Source: Lutjanus erythropterus
Lineage: Eukaryota > Chordata > Actinopteri > Lutjaniformes > Lutjanidae
Assembly: GCA_020091685.1 (NCBI GenBank)
Contig: CM034599.1
Span: forward strand, 40,845,279-40,909,278
Direction of reading: 5' to 3'
DNA length: 64,000 nucleotides
Position numbers and translations under genes: made by a program
Notes under the pieces: generated by a model
The model's database searches: none
What the model saw: only the letters and a program-made list of their open reading frames with translations
Told to the model about the DNA's origin: nothing
Shown: one piece after another, positions 33,352 through 45,345 of the stretch
Position numbering within the stretch: the first letter of the stretch is position 1
Layout of the letters: every line of letters starts with the position of its first letter

Positions 33352-33826
33352 ACATACTCTCACTCCTAATGCTTCAAATATGGCCGGTTGTTCAGTGGTC
33401 CTGCACTCCAAACTACAAGGCTGTATAGGCATCCTTCTAGCATTAAGTTTTGCTCATGCAGGGCTCTGCTGTCAAGTTAGCAATATAAATAGCCGACGGT
33501 TGGGAACACTTTCAAAATAAAGGCACTAACACTACTTGGGTAGACAGTCAGTTACGTGTTAATGTACGTAGTGTAACTTAATGTATGTAACGTAACTTGA
33601 CAAACTGCATTAAGTCTCCTGGCTGAAAGCCCTGTGTTTGTTTTGCCCATCCATCCACTCCACCTCCTCCACATGCAGACCTTTTCCATCTTTGACTACA
33701 ACAGCAAGTCAAAACATTATGCTGAAGGGGCGTCTCTAGAAATGATGTTACGGGCTACCTTGAGTGCCATAGTTTGAAGCATAGGGGCACTGACCGAGCT
33801 GCCATATTTTCACCTTGGGAGTGAAA
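33352..33826 (+). mobile_element. CTCACTCCCA-ended MITE, copy 3 (near complete)
   Basis: The left end reads CATACTCTCACTCCTAATGC. The right end is CTTGGGAGTGA, preceded by GGGGCACTGACCGAGCTGCC. The reverse complement of the right end lines up with the left (TCACTCCCAAGG, ATATGGCAGCTCGGTCAGTG), giving terminal inverted repeats of about 40 bp. The interior, about 470 bp, is non-coding. Confidence 0.8.
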
Positions 33827-34975
33827 ACAGCTATAAGTGGACCTTGAGTTAAGAATTTTATTGATTGATTTATTCATTTTTGTAATAATTTTTTTTAATG
33901 TTGTAATTTTTCTGGTGAAGACCATCTCAACACTATATATATACATCTACATGTACTGATGTGCATCTGCTCTGAATGGTTAATTAAAATTTGTTCAGGT
34001 TAAAGGTTGCCTGTCAAAAAGCCAAGCAGATCAATTCAATTCAGCAACATAATCAATTAAACTGTGACATCCATAATATCACTGATGGATTACATTAAGT
34101 TTCCAATATCTGATATGCATATGTATAGGGCTAATGAATGCATTTGAAAACAATGAAGTTCTTGTTCTCCTTCATCTCTATAAACAGCCAATATTGTGTT
34201 CTTACAGCCTACACTGTGCAGTCTAACCTGCTCTGTGTGTGACTGTCTGCAGGATTAGTGACACAGGAGAAGGCTCATAATCACACAACAGCAGACAAGC
34301 AAAAACCACAAGGGAATTGGGGGCAATGACATGTGGACAGTGAGGAGTGTGTGTGTATGGGAGGGGAAGGCATGTGCACAAAGAATGTTTTTTATAAAAA
34401 AAAAAAAAAAAGAAAAAGTGTGAAGCAGCGCAGGCGGGTGGAAGAGAGGAATTTAAATGGCATTTGTGATAAGGTGACATTTAGAGAAATCTCAGCTCCA
34501 TCTCCTTTGAACAGAAAGGTCTTATCTTGATCCTGGAAAAAGGTCCTGCTGTTGCTCACAAGTTGTAGAGGAAATATATACATTTATACATACAGTGACA
34601 CATGAAACATTTCTCAAATTTGGACCATTTTTATTGGCAAAAGAAGCAAATAATAGGCATAGATTATAACACATTCAGGTCGTGAATGGTGGTAAACAGT
34701 GGGGCTATCACCTGATTCAGTGCTATCAGTTGGGTGCCAACTTGATATGTATTGCGATTCTTAAGTATTGCAATTCAATATTATTATTTATTGCAATTTT
34801 TCTTAGCTTTTTTAACGTGGGACCAGATCAGAGTTTTATTTCAGCAGCATCATTGTTATACTGCATTTAAAGTTGTAAATTAAAAACTTTTTGAAGTAAA
34901 CTTTCACTGTACTTGCTTAGCAAGCCAGTGCCATAAGAAAATAAGAAATTAAATAAGATGTTTGGCCCCTGGAAA
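33827..34975. other. AT-rich non-coding DNA
   Basis: The A-rich run at 34397-34416 accounts for the poly-Lys/Phe frames. Nothing else is supported. Confidence 0.4.
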
Positions 34976-35455
34976 CTGCACACAGCACAAAGGCAACTTG
35001 TTCCAGGGAGAATACATGTTACACCTCACCAAAAAGGCTCAAGATTACAAAAAGTCTAACAAAATATGCTTTACATGTAAATGAAGAAGTTCACTTTTTG
35101 GAGCTCAAACTCACAAAATGATTTAAAAAATGAACAGAAATGCCAAGAGCACAGAGTGTTGATCAATATCAATAACAATGATGAACCTCTTGTCACAAAA
35201 TTAAAAAAATAAAAATACCACAAAATATTAAATAATAAAAACACTGAGTTGGTTCATTGAGACATACATTTATGATTTTGGCACTGGGGACAGTGATGAT
35301 TACTGGAACTTGCAGGAAACTACAATGATTAGTCAAATTTGCAGAAAAGTTGCAGTGATTGGACAAAATTGCAAGGTTGTGCAGAATTCACATGGATTGG
35401 CTGAATTTTCGTTACTTGTTGTGATTGCGACATTGCAACTTCCTGGAGGGACTGG
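34976..35455 (+). mobile_element. CAGTCCCTCCAGGA-ended MITE, copy 1 (right part)
   Basis: AAAGGCAACTTGTTCCAGGG, CCTCACCAAAAAGGCTCA, ATTAGTCAAATTTGCAGAAA and AGTTGCAGTGATTGGACAAA recur at 40.8-41.4 and 43.97-44.36 kb. The right end AACTTCCTGGAGGGACTGG is the inverted form of the CAGTCCCTGCAGGATTTC end at 43965. Confidence 0.75.
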
Positions 35456-36645
35456 GTACTTGTTTGTTTCCACCGATCAGAGTAAATTTATCTGCACATT
35501 TCATTTTATTAAGCATGAGAGGCAAAATAGATCTCTTTGTTAGGATAATATGGCAATGGGAATTCTTAAGCTTTACTCATATATTTCTACATATGTATGT
35601 ACACAAATAGTAAAAAAAATCATATAGGAATCGTAAAAAAAAGGCTGACAAAAAGCATGCCATAAACTTTATGTATGAAAATTAATGAGTGTAATGATCC
35701 ACTTGTAAGACTGGAGTGTAAAAAAAGGCAGAAATAACAAAGTGTGATGTTGTGATGATCACAGGTCAGAGCTCAGCCTCCTATTTATTAGGAGCACATC
35801 ACTGATGAGAGCTAACAGTTACCATGGAGAAACATGCAATCAGCTGGTGTTCCTCTCCATCTCACTCCCTTCCTCCGCCTGTAGACAGTGCGGGCCCTGT
35901 TGTTGTCAGATAGTGATGGAGCATGTGCAGTGTGGGAAGGAGGATCTCAGCTGTTCATCCCAGAGAACTCATCTCCCCTCCTGTTCCGGTCCTAGGTGAG
36001 CCTCAATACTTCCCCAGACCTCCCTTTCCTTTTGGCTGCCATTACCCAAACTAAGCTCATTTGTCCCCCCCAATAGACCCATGATCTGCCTTTTGTTCGG
36101 GCCCCAACCTCCTATTCATGTCCCCCAGGAGAGCAGACAAAAGAGGAAAAGACACAGGCCTGAACCCTTTGCCCAGACAGACTGTGGTAAAGCGACCATA
36201 AAGAGATGCTGGGCTTGAATGGAGCTGCGCTGACAGGAGCTCTCCAGTTTGAACTATAGGCTCCGTCTGTGAAGATGTCCTCCCTGTCCATATCTGCAGT
36301 GTGTGTTGAAGGAATTTTCAGTTATTGTGTGTATCTTTATATTTCTTCAACTTAGAGCATAAATGATGCTTAAACTATGCAATAAAGAAAACACAGAACA
36401 CAAATGAAAGAAAAATCTTCACCAAGTTGACAGCACATATGCAGAACACAAAATATGCTGCAAATACACAAAACACACTACCAATTCAGATAACTGCAAA
36501 CAAATACAAAAAGGCAGTGCAAATACTGTATGGATATCACAACCAAATTCCTACAAATACGTAGAGCACAACAAGACAAATGCAGAATGCTTCAGGTTGT
36601 TCAGAAAATAAATGAATAAATAAATAAAGTTACAAACAACAACAC
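35456..36645. other. Non-coding DNA with an exon-like block at 35885-35995
   Basis: CCTTCCTCCGCCTGTAG ends at 35884. A 111-nt interval follows, then GTGAG from 35996. Two frames stay open across it, one of them Cys-rich, but no domain is recognisable. The rest is unique DNA. 36000-36260 is denser and could be regulatory. Confidence 0.25.
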
Positions 36646-37588
36646 AACACGTCTCACTCCCAACTCTTCAAATACAACAGCTTGGTCATTGGACGTACGC
36701 TTCAGACTATGACGATGTAGGCAACCCTCCACCGTCTGTTTTGAGCACTTGGGAGAAGTTAGCCTTCAGGGTTTATTTCTGGCAGAAATCTTGCTATTTT
36801 AGCCTAAGCCATAATTTTTCCCCCAAACCAGAGGGGCACTATGGAGCACTGAGGAGTGTGGATGTGTCCCCTTACTTCTCTGAGAGAAGGTGATCTAAAT
36901 ATACCTTCTACACTATATAGTTTGCATATTACTAGTCTGGGACAATGTATGATGAACTTCCTAACTTATGATTCTGGCTCTAAACCAACCATGATTTCAA
37001 AAACTCGTCTGAAACAAGAATCTGTGAAAGGAGGCCACAAAGCACTGCATCTTATATATTATTATATGGATTATATGGACAACCAGGGAGGCTAACACTA
37101 CTAGGACCCTTGATGCTACACTGCTGCAGTCTTTAATTGTTTCCCCTAAACCTACCAAAGAAGGGCTTTCTGGCAGAGAGCTTTGAAGGCAAACTTCTCG
37201 GAACAGCTGGTTTTTGAACATGCAGACTCCACAGTCAAGTTATCAACAATAAATATGCATCGTCCAGTTAGATTTCAAAATAAAGACGCAAAAGTGACTT
37301 GGTTAGGTTTAGGAAAATATCATATTTTGGTTTAAAATTAGAACTTGATTTACGTGTTTACAGTGCAAGACATAATGTTAAGTTATAAGCAATTTTTGAT
37401 TTAGCTTATTCTGAATTGGGTCGCAATGGTTTGTCATTTACAAAAACTGGTTCCCCAGGAAAAAAAGTTTGGGAAACACTGCTTCATGTTATATTGGTTG
37501 ACTTTGACAGGAGGGCACCACCAGAAATGACACTACAGGTGAGGCTACAGTGCCATAGTTTGAAACATACAGGCACTGACCGAGCTAA
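36646..37588 (+). mobile_element. CTCACTCCCA-ended MITE, copy 4, with an inserted or diverged middle
   Basis: It starts ACGTCTCACTCCCAACTCTT then ACAACAGCTTGGTCATTGG. It resumes at 37205 with TCAACAATAAATATGCATCG, TTTCAAAATAAAGACGC and TTGGTTAGGTTTAGG. It ends with AGAAATGACACTACAGG and CAGGCACTGACCGAGCTAAC. The 36735-37205 stretch has no counterpart in other copies. Near 37465 GTTTGGGAAACACTGC looks like the end of a hAT-like MITE. Confidence 0.65.
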
Positions 37589-38359
37589 CCTGTTCTCATC
37601 CCACCTCGCCAAATTTAGTTATTTTCTGAGGTGGCTCTTCTGTCTCACTGCTTAAACCGCTGAGCTGTCCACTGAAACACAGCACGAGCTTTCATGACAG
37701 AAGGTAATTCCTGTGACACTCACAAGGTCCCACTAGTTTACCAGCAGCTTTCTATCAGTCATACATAACAGATGCTTGTTAGGGGGCCCAGTTTGACACA
37801 GAAGCTGAGCTTTGTATTAAATGTAGACTATCGAAGGTGAAAGTATTGAAATGAAAAGATTAAAATACCATACATGCATTTCCTGTCATGTCTGGGGCCA
37901 CTAAAATGCTTCTGAGGGCCACCATTGGCCCATAGTCCACACTTTGAGAACCCCCATTTCAGTGCCTGTATGAGACACCTTTTTAACATGTGGTCAATGT
38001 TGTGAGACAGTCACGTTTAGGCAACAAAACTGCTTAGGAAAAGATTATGGTTTGGGTTAGGTATGTTGTGTGTCATTCATGACGTGACATGCTCATGCTC
38101 ATGATGCAAAATGATGGTTGCATAATGCAAGTCATGTGACACATGTAATGTCATGACTTCTAATAACATATTAGTTTCACACAAGACATGAACCTGGTAT
38201 CTGAGGTGAAAGTATGTGTTTGTTTGAGCCCTCCTCCATATGCAGACTTTCTTGCTCTTTATACTACGTCAAAAAACTGACTCAGACAGCCACTAAAGGG
38301 CCGCTTGAGTCTCAGACGGGCTTGACAAAATGTCGGTATTTGATGCCTTGGGAGTGACA
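37589..38359 (+). mobile_element. Related TIR element, copy 5, head to tail with copy 4
   Basis: The left end is TGTTCTCATCCCACCTCGCC. The right end is ATGCCTTGGGAGTGAC (reverse complement GTCACTCCCAAGGCAT). Internal TTAGGCAACAAAACTGCTTA, ACACAAGACATGAACC and GACAGCCACTAAAGGG resemble the element at 54709-55156. A hAT-like scrap (CACACTTTGAGAACCCCC) lies at 37939-37956. Confidence 0.6.
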
Positions 38360-40820
38360 AAAAGGCTGCCAAGGAATGGCACTGGGCTGTGAAGTGATTT
38401 TGAAGTAGTGGGGCATTGCAATGCCTGGAGCCGTCATGTGAGACACACTGGCCAAAAAGCATTTTCCTCATGTCCAGCCATTAGAAAGGGAGAGGATGTA
38501 AAACATTTTTCTGAGCACCATAAACCCCTCAAAATTATATGTATTGTCAAAATTGGATCCATCTGGTTCTGGAAAGTCTAGAGGAGCCATATGATGAAAT
38601 CATTTATACCGTTCAGATGTGTGGAGCCAACAGGAAGTCAGGCGGCTCAGCCAGCTGAAGTCTCAGTTGTGTGTGTCAGTTGTCTGTGTTTGCAGTGCAG
38701 ATCTGTTTGCTGTGGTCAAATGAATGTGTCGCTCAACTTGCCCAATTGCTTGCTCAATTTTATTTTCTGTGCTGCATTTCTTCAAGATTTGCTTGTGATG
38801 TTTTTTCCACCATAGACACCAGTGACCGTGGGTGTGTGAGCTCTGTGTTAGTATGCTGAGGGAGGAAGATACTGGAATTAAAATTCTTTTTGCAATGGTG
38901 CAACTTGTCTCTGATAGTAAAATATCCATCTGGATCCTTGTTGTCAGATTGAATCCTGCAGCTTACGCTTCTGTTATGGTTTGCGGCACAAATCACATCA
39001 TATTTAAACCATAAGCTATATTACTGTAGCTTAGGCTTTATGGACTCGCAGGAATACTCTGAACTCTCCGACATGTTAATCTACAAAGCAATAGAGTCTG
39101 ACATATACAGTAGCTGTGTATCTGTCTCCACCTGTGTGATGTTAAATATGAGCTCGGGTTCAACTAGGAGACAACCGGTGGGATCTGCCATACGCTTCTA
39201 TAGGGGCTCCTCTGCACGGCTTAAAATAGAAGAGATAAGGACCAAGTCTCGGGAGGCAGCCATGCTGTTACATATTATTACAAAAAAAATATGGTGTGGA
39301 CTGATATGTGTTGCACGTAGAAATGAGGCGTGCAGAATTGTAAACTGGAAATGAGAGGTTTTAAAACGAGATACCATTATCTCCCGGAGATAATGCCTGC
39401 TCATACAAAATAATGTCAGCATGGAAGTTAAAACCAACAACAAGTAAATAACATCCTTCATGATGCACAGTGCTCTGTCTTATATCAGAGTAATATGAAA
39501 GAAAATTCACCTATTAGCAGTGTATGAAATGAATTCCCAGTTCAGTCAGGCGTGACAAGTGGCTCAACATCAATAACAAACTCATGAGTGAAATAATAAG
39601 CTGTTTCATAAACCAGTGAGTCAGTTCTGCTCCCACAGCAACAATGGCTCATCATAATCATCAATGTTTTCACTTCATAATTTCATAAACAAACTGCATT
39701 ACCTGCCTTTTACAATCAGATCTGATTGCATTGGTGGATTCTTGCACTTTGTGTTGACATGCCTCCAACTATTTGTGATTCCAATGGGAGATATCAGACA
39801 ATGTGACCCTTCACTAAACCCCTCCTGTGAAGAGCAACTGTCCAATCATAGATTAGCAACCGTAACAAGGGCACTGCAGGCCCGTCAAGCTTTGCATTTC
39901 TCTACATGTTGAAGTGGAGTCGTGGTGTGGTCATGAGTCTGGACTGTATTGTCTTTCAAAAACATAAAACACAAGAGCACATGTGTGGGGAATGGATTAA
40001 AAATGGTCATCATCTGCTCTAAAATTAGCTGGAAACATTAGCATGTCCATCTAACTAACGCTAGATTACTAGCTGCATTTGCCAAACTCATGGTTTATTC
40101 TGAGGGGGTTACATTGGGATTTGAGGAGGATGTGGGCTGGTGCAGACCATGATGCATCTCTCTCTGGCTTGCTCTCTCAGGTCTACGCCAGGTTAGCTTA
40201 GCTCTTATCCCGACTCTCTTCCTGAGGTGATGGTGGTCCGGCTGGTCTGGCCATGTCAATGTCTGAAGATCCACAGCGCTAATCTAGACATGCCACTTCC
40301 TTTGCCCTTGTTAATGAGTGTATTTCTGTCATCTACCATATACACATGTATTGTATGACCATTCGACCAATGCTTACTGAGATGTAGCTTTAGCCTCAGT
40401 CTGGTAGCGTTAACTTTGTATCATGTATACAGCTGTTAAGTAACTTTACATTTAAGACACTTTCACAGGGTTCTTGTTTTAAAAGTGTGAGATAAAATCA
40501 TTAAAAGTCTGCTCATAATAAAGGAGCTGAAGAATTAGCATTAGCTCAGATTAACCACCTGCACATATGACATCTGCTAGTGGGAATTCAGGTTGCCACA
40601 TTCAACGTGAAAAAATTAAGGTAAGCAGACGGTCTTGTGTTCCTCCCTCATGAGATTTTGAGTGTCAACTATTTTATTGCTGTGTTCTGGTGAGTTTTCA
40701 TGTACAAATTTCTGCTTTTTATGCATCTAAATTTTAATGGATGAGTATATATATGGATATATATACTAAGTCTCTGTAACCAATTTGCCCATCATTCTGA
40801 TTTAATTCTTCTCCTTTATT
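38360..40820. other. Non-coding DNA, nothing recognised
   Basis: A 104-codon frame at 39040-39354 and others are unrecognisable. No repeat ends were identified in 2.4 kb. Confidence 0.4.
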
Positions 40821-41435
40821 GTGATCACAACAGTTCCCACAAATTTAACTAATCCTTGTCAATTCTGTGTGATTTTGCAATTGTCCAAACTCTGCAACTT
40901 TTCTGCATCGCAAACATCATACATGTACATCTCAATGAACTGACTAAATGTTTTGTTTTATTATTCACTATTTTTTTTTTTGTGGGTATTGAAAAAGAAC
41001 ATATTTTTGTTGTTATTGACATTTATCAGCGCTTTTCATTTTTATAATTTTGTGGTGGTTTTGAGTTTGAGCTCCAAAAAGATTTTACTTCTTTGTGGAA
41101 TAACCCTCAGGGGCACTTCTTCATTTACAAATAAAGCAGATTTTTATGAATTTTATAACCTTGAGCCTTTTTGGTCAGGTTAGTTAGAACACTCAGAATA
41201 GAGTGAAGTTTTATTCTCTCTAGAACAAGTTGCCTTTGATTTTAATAAATTATACAGAAAAGATCTCAACTTTCTTTTGCAATTTTCTCCTGCAATTTCA
41301 TCGCAGAAAATGCCTAGAAGCATTGCAACATGCTCCACAATTTCTTTTTAGCAAAGCTGCCATGAAATCAGGCATTTTAGGCCACAACAATCCCAGAAAA
41401 GGCCTGTGAAATCCTGGAGGTTTAAGGAAACTGTT
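40821..41435 (-). mobile_element. CAGTCCCTCCAGGA-ended MITE, copy 2 (minus orientation)
   Basis: The reverse complement begins CCTCCAGGATTTCACAGGCC, then GGCATTTTCTGCGATGAAAT, AATCAAAGGCAACTTGTTC and GAAAAGTTGCAGAGTTTGG. It is colinear with 43965-44362 and 34976-35430. The terminal CAGTCC is lost at one end and about 20 bp are lost at the other. Confidence 0.75.
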
Positions 41436-42359
41436 TTATTTTGATGTCATTCCAAGTATGTGAAAATGTGATGTTATGCATTAGAGTTGACTGAACAAGG
41501 GACAGTGCATTTTATTTTTCAATGACGGACAATCCTGTATTATAAAGGACAGGTGGCAGCCTTAGTGAGAGTCATTATTTTAGCAGACAAAATCCACAGC
41601 TGACAGCTAGAAAAATGAGAAACGCCTTCTGTTTACTCCTCCGTGGAATCAAAGACCTCATGTTTCAACAATTACTCCCAAATTGATGTTAAATCTGCCA
41701 CCATTATCAATGTAAACTGCATATGTGCAATGCGGGAGTGGAAAGCTCGACAGGCGTGCTAACAGTAAGGAAGGAGGGTGGGGCTTAGCAAAGGGTCAAT
41801 TCCCACAGCTTGCTGTGATTGCTACTGAGAGATGCAGATTTCTCCCAGCTGACAGTAAATGTGACATGAAATGCATATGGCATGGGAAGAAGACATGTAC
41901 TTAACTGCCAGCACCTACAGGATTTCTGTATTTGACATTTTCATATATGAGTTGAGGTGGTTACATCTCGATGCAGCCTATAAGCCACTTGTCAAAGTGC
42001 TGAATGCAGACTTGCATGCTGCTAAAAGCTGGAGTACGCCTGAAAAGAACTAGTTTGTCAGTAGTCTGAAGCCACACTGGAAGGCAGGGTGAAAAGCCTG
42101 CTGTCACACAGTGAGGGGGGATGAGATCATCTGCACACACTTTGGGACTGTCTCTCCTCATAGGAATTCATGGTGCTGCACTGTTTGTAAAAGTTACAGA
42201 AGTAACTGTGTGAAAAAGGAGCGCTTGAGAAATAAGTTAAAATCATACTTCACTTTCTCACCTCTGTGCAGCTGAACAGTCACTGCAGGATGTGGGAACC
42301 TGTCAGATTGTTTTTTTTCATAAAATTACAAAAAATATAATTGACCTGTAAGTTACACT
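41436..42359. other. Non-coding DNA, nothing recognised
   Basis: Unique sequence. Short frames only. Confidence 0.4.
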
Positions 42360-42905
42360 TAACCAGTTGGCAGAAGGGCTCTATAGAAACATGTAGCACC
42401 GAAAGGTTTCATGTGGCCCACAAGGCCATCATTGAAAAAACAAAAAATGAAAAATCAACTGTTACCAGACTTTTACTTTGAAAGGGGGTCAGTACTGTGT
42501 TCATTGGTAATGATAATGAACTTTATTCACTCAGTGTTGTACATCCATGTTGTTTAAGTTGTTCTTCTACTGTTGCTGCTACTATCATTGCAGCCTGTAT
42601 GCAGCAGCATGCTTCACTGTAAAACATCAAGGTTTGGACATTGTCAATAAATGGAATATTAGCCCACAGTTCAGTGGTTCATTGGCAGTAGAAGTGTCCT
42701 ATACAGAACACTTCTGAACATCCCATTATTAGAGATTTGTCCATTATTAGGACCTTATATCATCTGTGTCTGACCCACAGCAGCTTGATCAATTTCTCAC
42801 GTGGCCAGCCATGAAAAATAATTGCCCACCCCTGATTTAAGACAATATCCTCAGTTTTGTGGAGGTCCTTGGCATGAGAAAGTTTGGGAAACCCTGTTGT
42901 AGACC
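42360..42905. repeat. hAT-like repeat fragments (CAGGGGTGGGCAATTA end)
   Basis: GGCCAGCCATGAAAAATAAT with TGCCCACCCCTG at 42804-42835 is the reverse complement of the CAGGGGTGGGCAATTATTTT end known from fish hAT MITEs. GAGAAAGTTTGGGAAACCCT at 42877 looks like another hAT-type end. A LINE-tail-like ATGATAATGAACTTTATTCA lies at 42508. Limits are approximate. Confidence 0.5.
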
Positions 42906-43384
42906 CTTCTTGATAGTGGGGCAGCTGTTTCTTTTCCTCCAGTGTCTCAGTTTTATCCATTTGACTGTTTTAAGAGCCAAATTGATCTGTCTCTTAGAGG
43001 AAGTGGACCTGTCATATTCAAAGTGAAAAAATTAGGGACAGCCATTTGGAAGTTTTTGTTTTCAGACTTTAGACATAACCATAATTTCTTGGATATTATT
43101 TAACCAGTCCTAAAGTGTTGGATATGTCCAAAGTATAGGTAATATAAAAGCACAATTTCCTTCATAGCTACTGAATGAGCATAAGTCTACTGGAATGAGG
43201 TTCCATTTATATAGGTGTCTGATGTCATCAGTGTTTTTCACCAAAAAATTGGAGATTGGGTGATTTATATACCATTTGGTTGAATTGTAGGAAATGTTAA
43301 GTGGGGCTATAATGTTTTGAACCATAGTGTCTAGTTAACTGTTTTGAGTCACATAAAAAATATCTTATTATTCCATGAAAATTA
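42906..43384. other. AT-rich non-coding DNA
   Basis: Nothing recognised. Confidence 0.4.
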
Positions 43385-43722
43385 GGGCTGCACAATTAAT
43401 CGAAACTACTGAAATCATAATATAGCCAAATGCAATATCTAAAGGAAAAAATAAAGGAAAAATGAGTGACAAACAGCACGACAGTGAAGTGCTGTAGAGC
43501 TGCAGAGATGCTCTGATCTACAAATCCTGTTCACCAGATGTAAGAAAACATGTTTGTTTGGTACACACCCTAACAAATGTCACATCATTATGATTTTAAT
43601 AGTTTTTTGAAGTGAAAATGAAAATTGTGATCCAAAAATCATTCCTACTAATCATGAATTATATTGCAATATCTGTCAAAATAATTGCAATAGGATGTTT
43701 TGCCATATCATACAGCCCCCAT
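43385..43722. mobile_element. MITE with AGGGCTGCACAATTAATCG end
   Basis: The left end TAGGGCTGCACAATTAATCG and the right end CATATCATACAGCCCC (reverse complement GGGGCTGTATGATATG) are inverted. Just inside are AGCCAAATGCAATATCTAA on the left and AATTATATTGCAATATCTGT on the right. This is a common fish MITE. It is non-coding. Confidence 0.75.
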
Positions 43723-43964
43723 AAAGGTGCTCGAGGGGATTAGAAAAGGTCCCAACGATCTATGCAGTTTGTACCATATTGATTTAGTGTTAGTGATAAT
43801 GGGATGATCTTTCTGTTGTAGCAATTATGATATTATTATATGAGGGAGATAGTGATTTGACATTGTTGTGTTAGCCTGTTGCTTTAATGAAAATACTGAT
43901 ATCCACTGCTTCACTCTTTGCTCTGTAAAACACTGGTGATAATGTTGCAGAAGCACCTTAATCA
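43723..43964. other. Non-coding spacer
   Basis: Nothing recognised. Confidence 0.35.
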
Positions 43965-44362
43965 GTCCCTGCAGGATTTCGTGGGCTGGTTTTAGGTTTG
44001 TTATGGCCCAAAATGTCTGACTTCATGACAGCCGCTCTAAAAAACTGCAATTTATGTTGCAATATTTTTAGGCATTTTTTGCAATGAAATTGCAGGAGCA
44101 CGAGAAATCTGCAAAAGACAGCTAATGTTTTTTTGGTATAATTCATTAAAATCAAAGGCAACTTGTTCCAGAAAGAACAAAACCACAGCGATTTCAGTAA
44201 CCTCACCAAAAAGGCTCATGATTACATGAACAAAATGTGCTTCAACTGTAGATGAAAAAGGTCATCTAGGGATAAAATTATAAAATAAAGGTGCACAGAA
44301 AACTGATGAAGCAACTGAGCAACGATTATTTGTCAAATTTGCGGAAAAGTTGTGGAGTCACT
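43965..44362 (+). mobile_element. CAGTCCCTCCAGGA-ended MITE, copy 3 (left part)
   Basis: The left end CAGTCCCTGCAGGATTTCGT is intact. It continues with TTTTTTGCAATGAAATTGCA, AAGGCAACTTGTTCCAGA, CCTCACCAAAAAGGCTCATG and TGTCAAATTTGCGGAAAAG. It breaks at about 44362 into a SINE tail, so the right end is missing. Confidence 0.8.
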
Positions 44363-44462
44363 ATCACAGTAAAGGCAAAAGCCCCCCCCCCCAAAAAAAG
44401 AAAACCCTTAAAAATGGTTGTTGCAGTTGCTATCATGTAATGACAAGGGCTTTGAAAAACAT
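44363..44462 (+). mobile_element. SINE 3' tail joined to MITE scrap (same junction as 50.25 kb)
   Basis: CAGTAAAGGCAAAAGC, a C11 run and an A-rich stretch are the tail of the tRNA-derived SINE seen at 50100-50254. It is followed by AATGGTTGTTGCAGTTGCTA then TGACAAGGGCTTTGAAAAAC, exactly the sequence that follows the SINE at 50255-50311. Confidence 0.6.
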
Positions 44463-45236
44463 TAAGAAAAAAAATGCAAGGTGATAATAAAAGATAAGTG
44501 ATTATTTTCTTGTCTGTCAGTGTGTGATGTAGTGCAGTTCTTCACCCCCTCCAACTTCATTCCTAAGTTCTCTGTGTAACTTTGCAGCAGTACGGAGGAG
44601 CTGAAAGATGAGAGTGTTGTAACCTGGGCTCTCCTGGGTGTCCCAGGGGGTTTGTGTGGCATTACTTTCCCCTGTCTCTCCTGGCTGAGGTCAGGTCCCA
44701 GGGGGTCATTTCACCCAGGAGGTCCCCAATAAACACATTCCATTCTGTGCTGACTGGGAATGGACAGGACGACTATTTTCACTCAGTCACATCGGCTATT
44801 CATTATCCTCTCCAAATTAGTATTATTTTAAGAAGAATATTTGATCATTTTATTTTATTTGTCTGTCTGTCCCTACAGTTGAACAGCCTTCAGCCTGTCA
44901 AAGCAGACATAACTTGCACTTCCATCATTTGGATGATGTAAACATTTGAAAACTGACTTCCTGTAGCTCAGCCTGGTCCCTAAAACCAAAAAACCCAGAG
45001 TCTTTGTTGACAGTCATTCAGGAGGAAAAGGTTTACTTGTCTTAACATGTTCTGTTAGACCTCTGTTTGTTTATATAGAGATGGTGGTGTTCAGTGGTTA
45101 AAATGGGCCATTTATTATAAAAAGACAAATATACATAATTGTCCAAGAGTGGAAAAATTGAAGTGTTGGTGTTTATTGTGTAACATGTGGTCTGTAACTT
45201 AGTCTGTCGTCTGAAGTGGTTGCATATTTTCTGTCA
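44463..45236. other. Non-coding DNA, nothing recognised
   Basis: An acceptor-like CTGTCTGTCCCTACAG ends at 44878, with an open frame to GTAAAC at 44938, but the support is weak. Confidence 0.35.
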
Positions 45237-45345
45237 TTAAGGTTCAAGGTTCATTTATTTGTCATTCTACAACACAGGGTTGTATAACGAATGCAAACTG
45301 TAGTCCCTTCATGCTGCGGACAAAATCAAAACACTATTTTTTTAT
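45237..45345 (-). repeat. LINE-type 3' end scrap
   Basis: AAGGTTCAAGGTTCATTTAT is followed by TGTCATTCTACAACACAGGG. The first part is a tandem AAGGTTC tail, and the second matches the + strand scrap at 19390-19440 in reverse. Confidence 0.5.

Noticed and set aside
44862-44940. Exon at 44879-44937 after a good pyrimidine tract
   Set aside because: The donor GTAAAC is weak and no frame gives recognisable protein. Left as a note.
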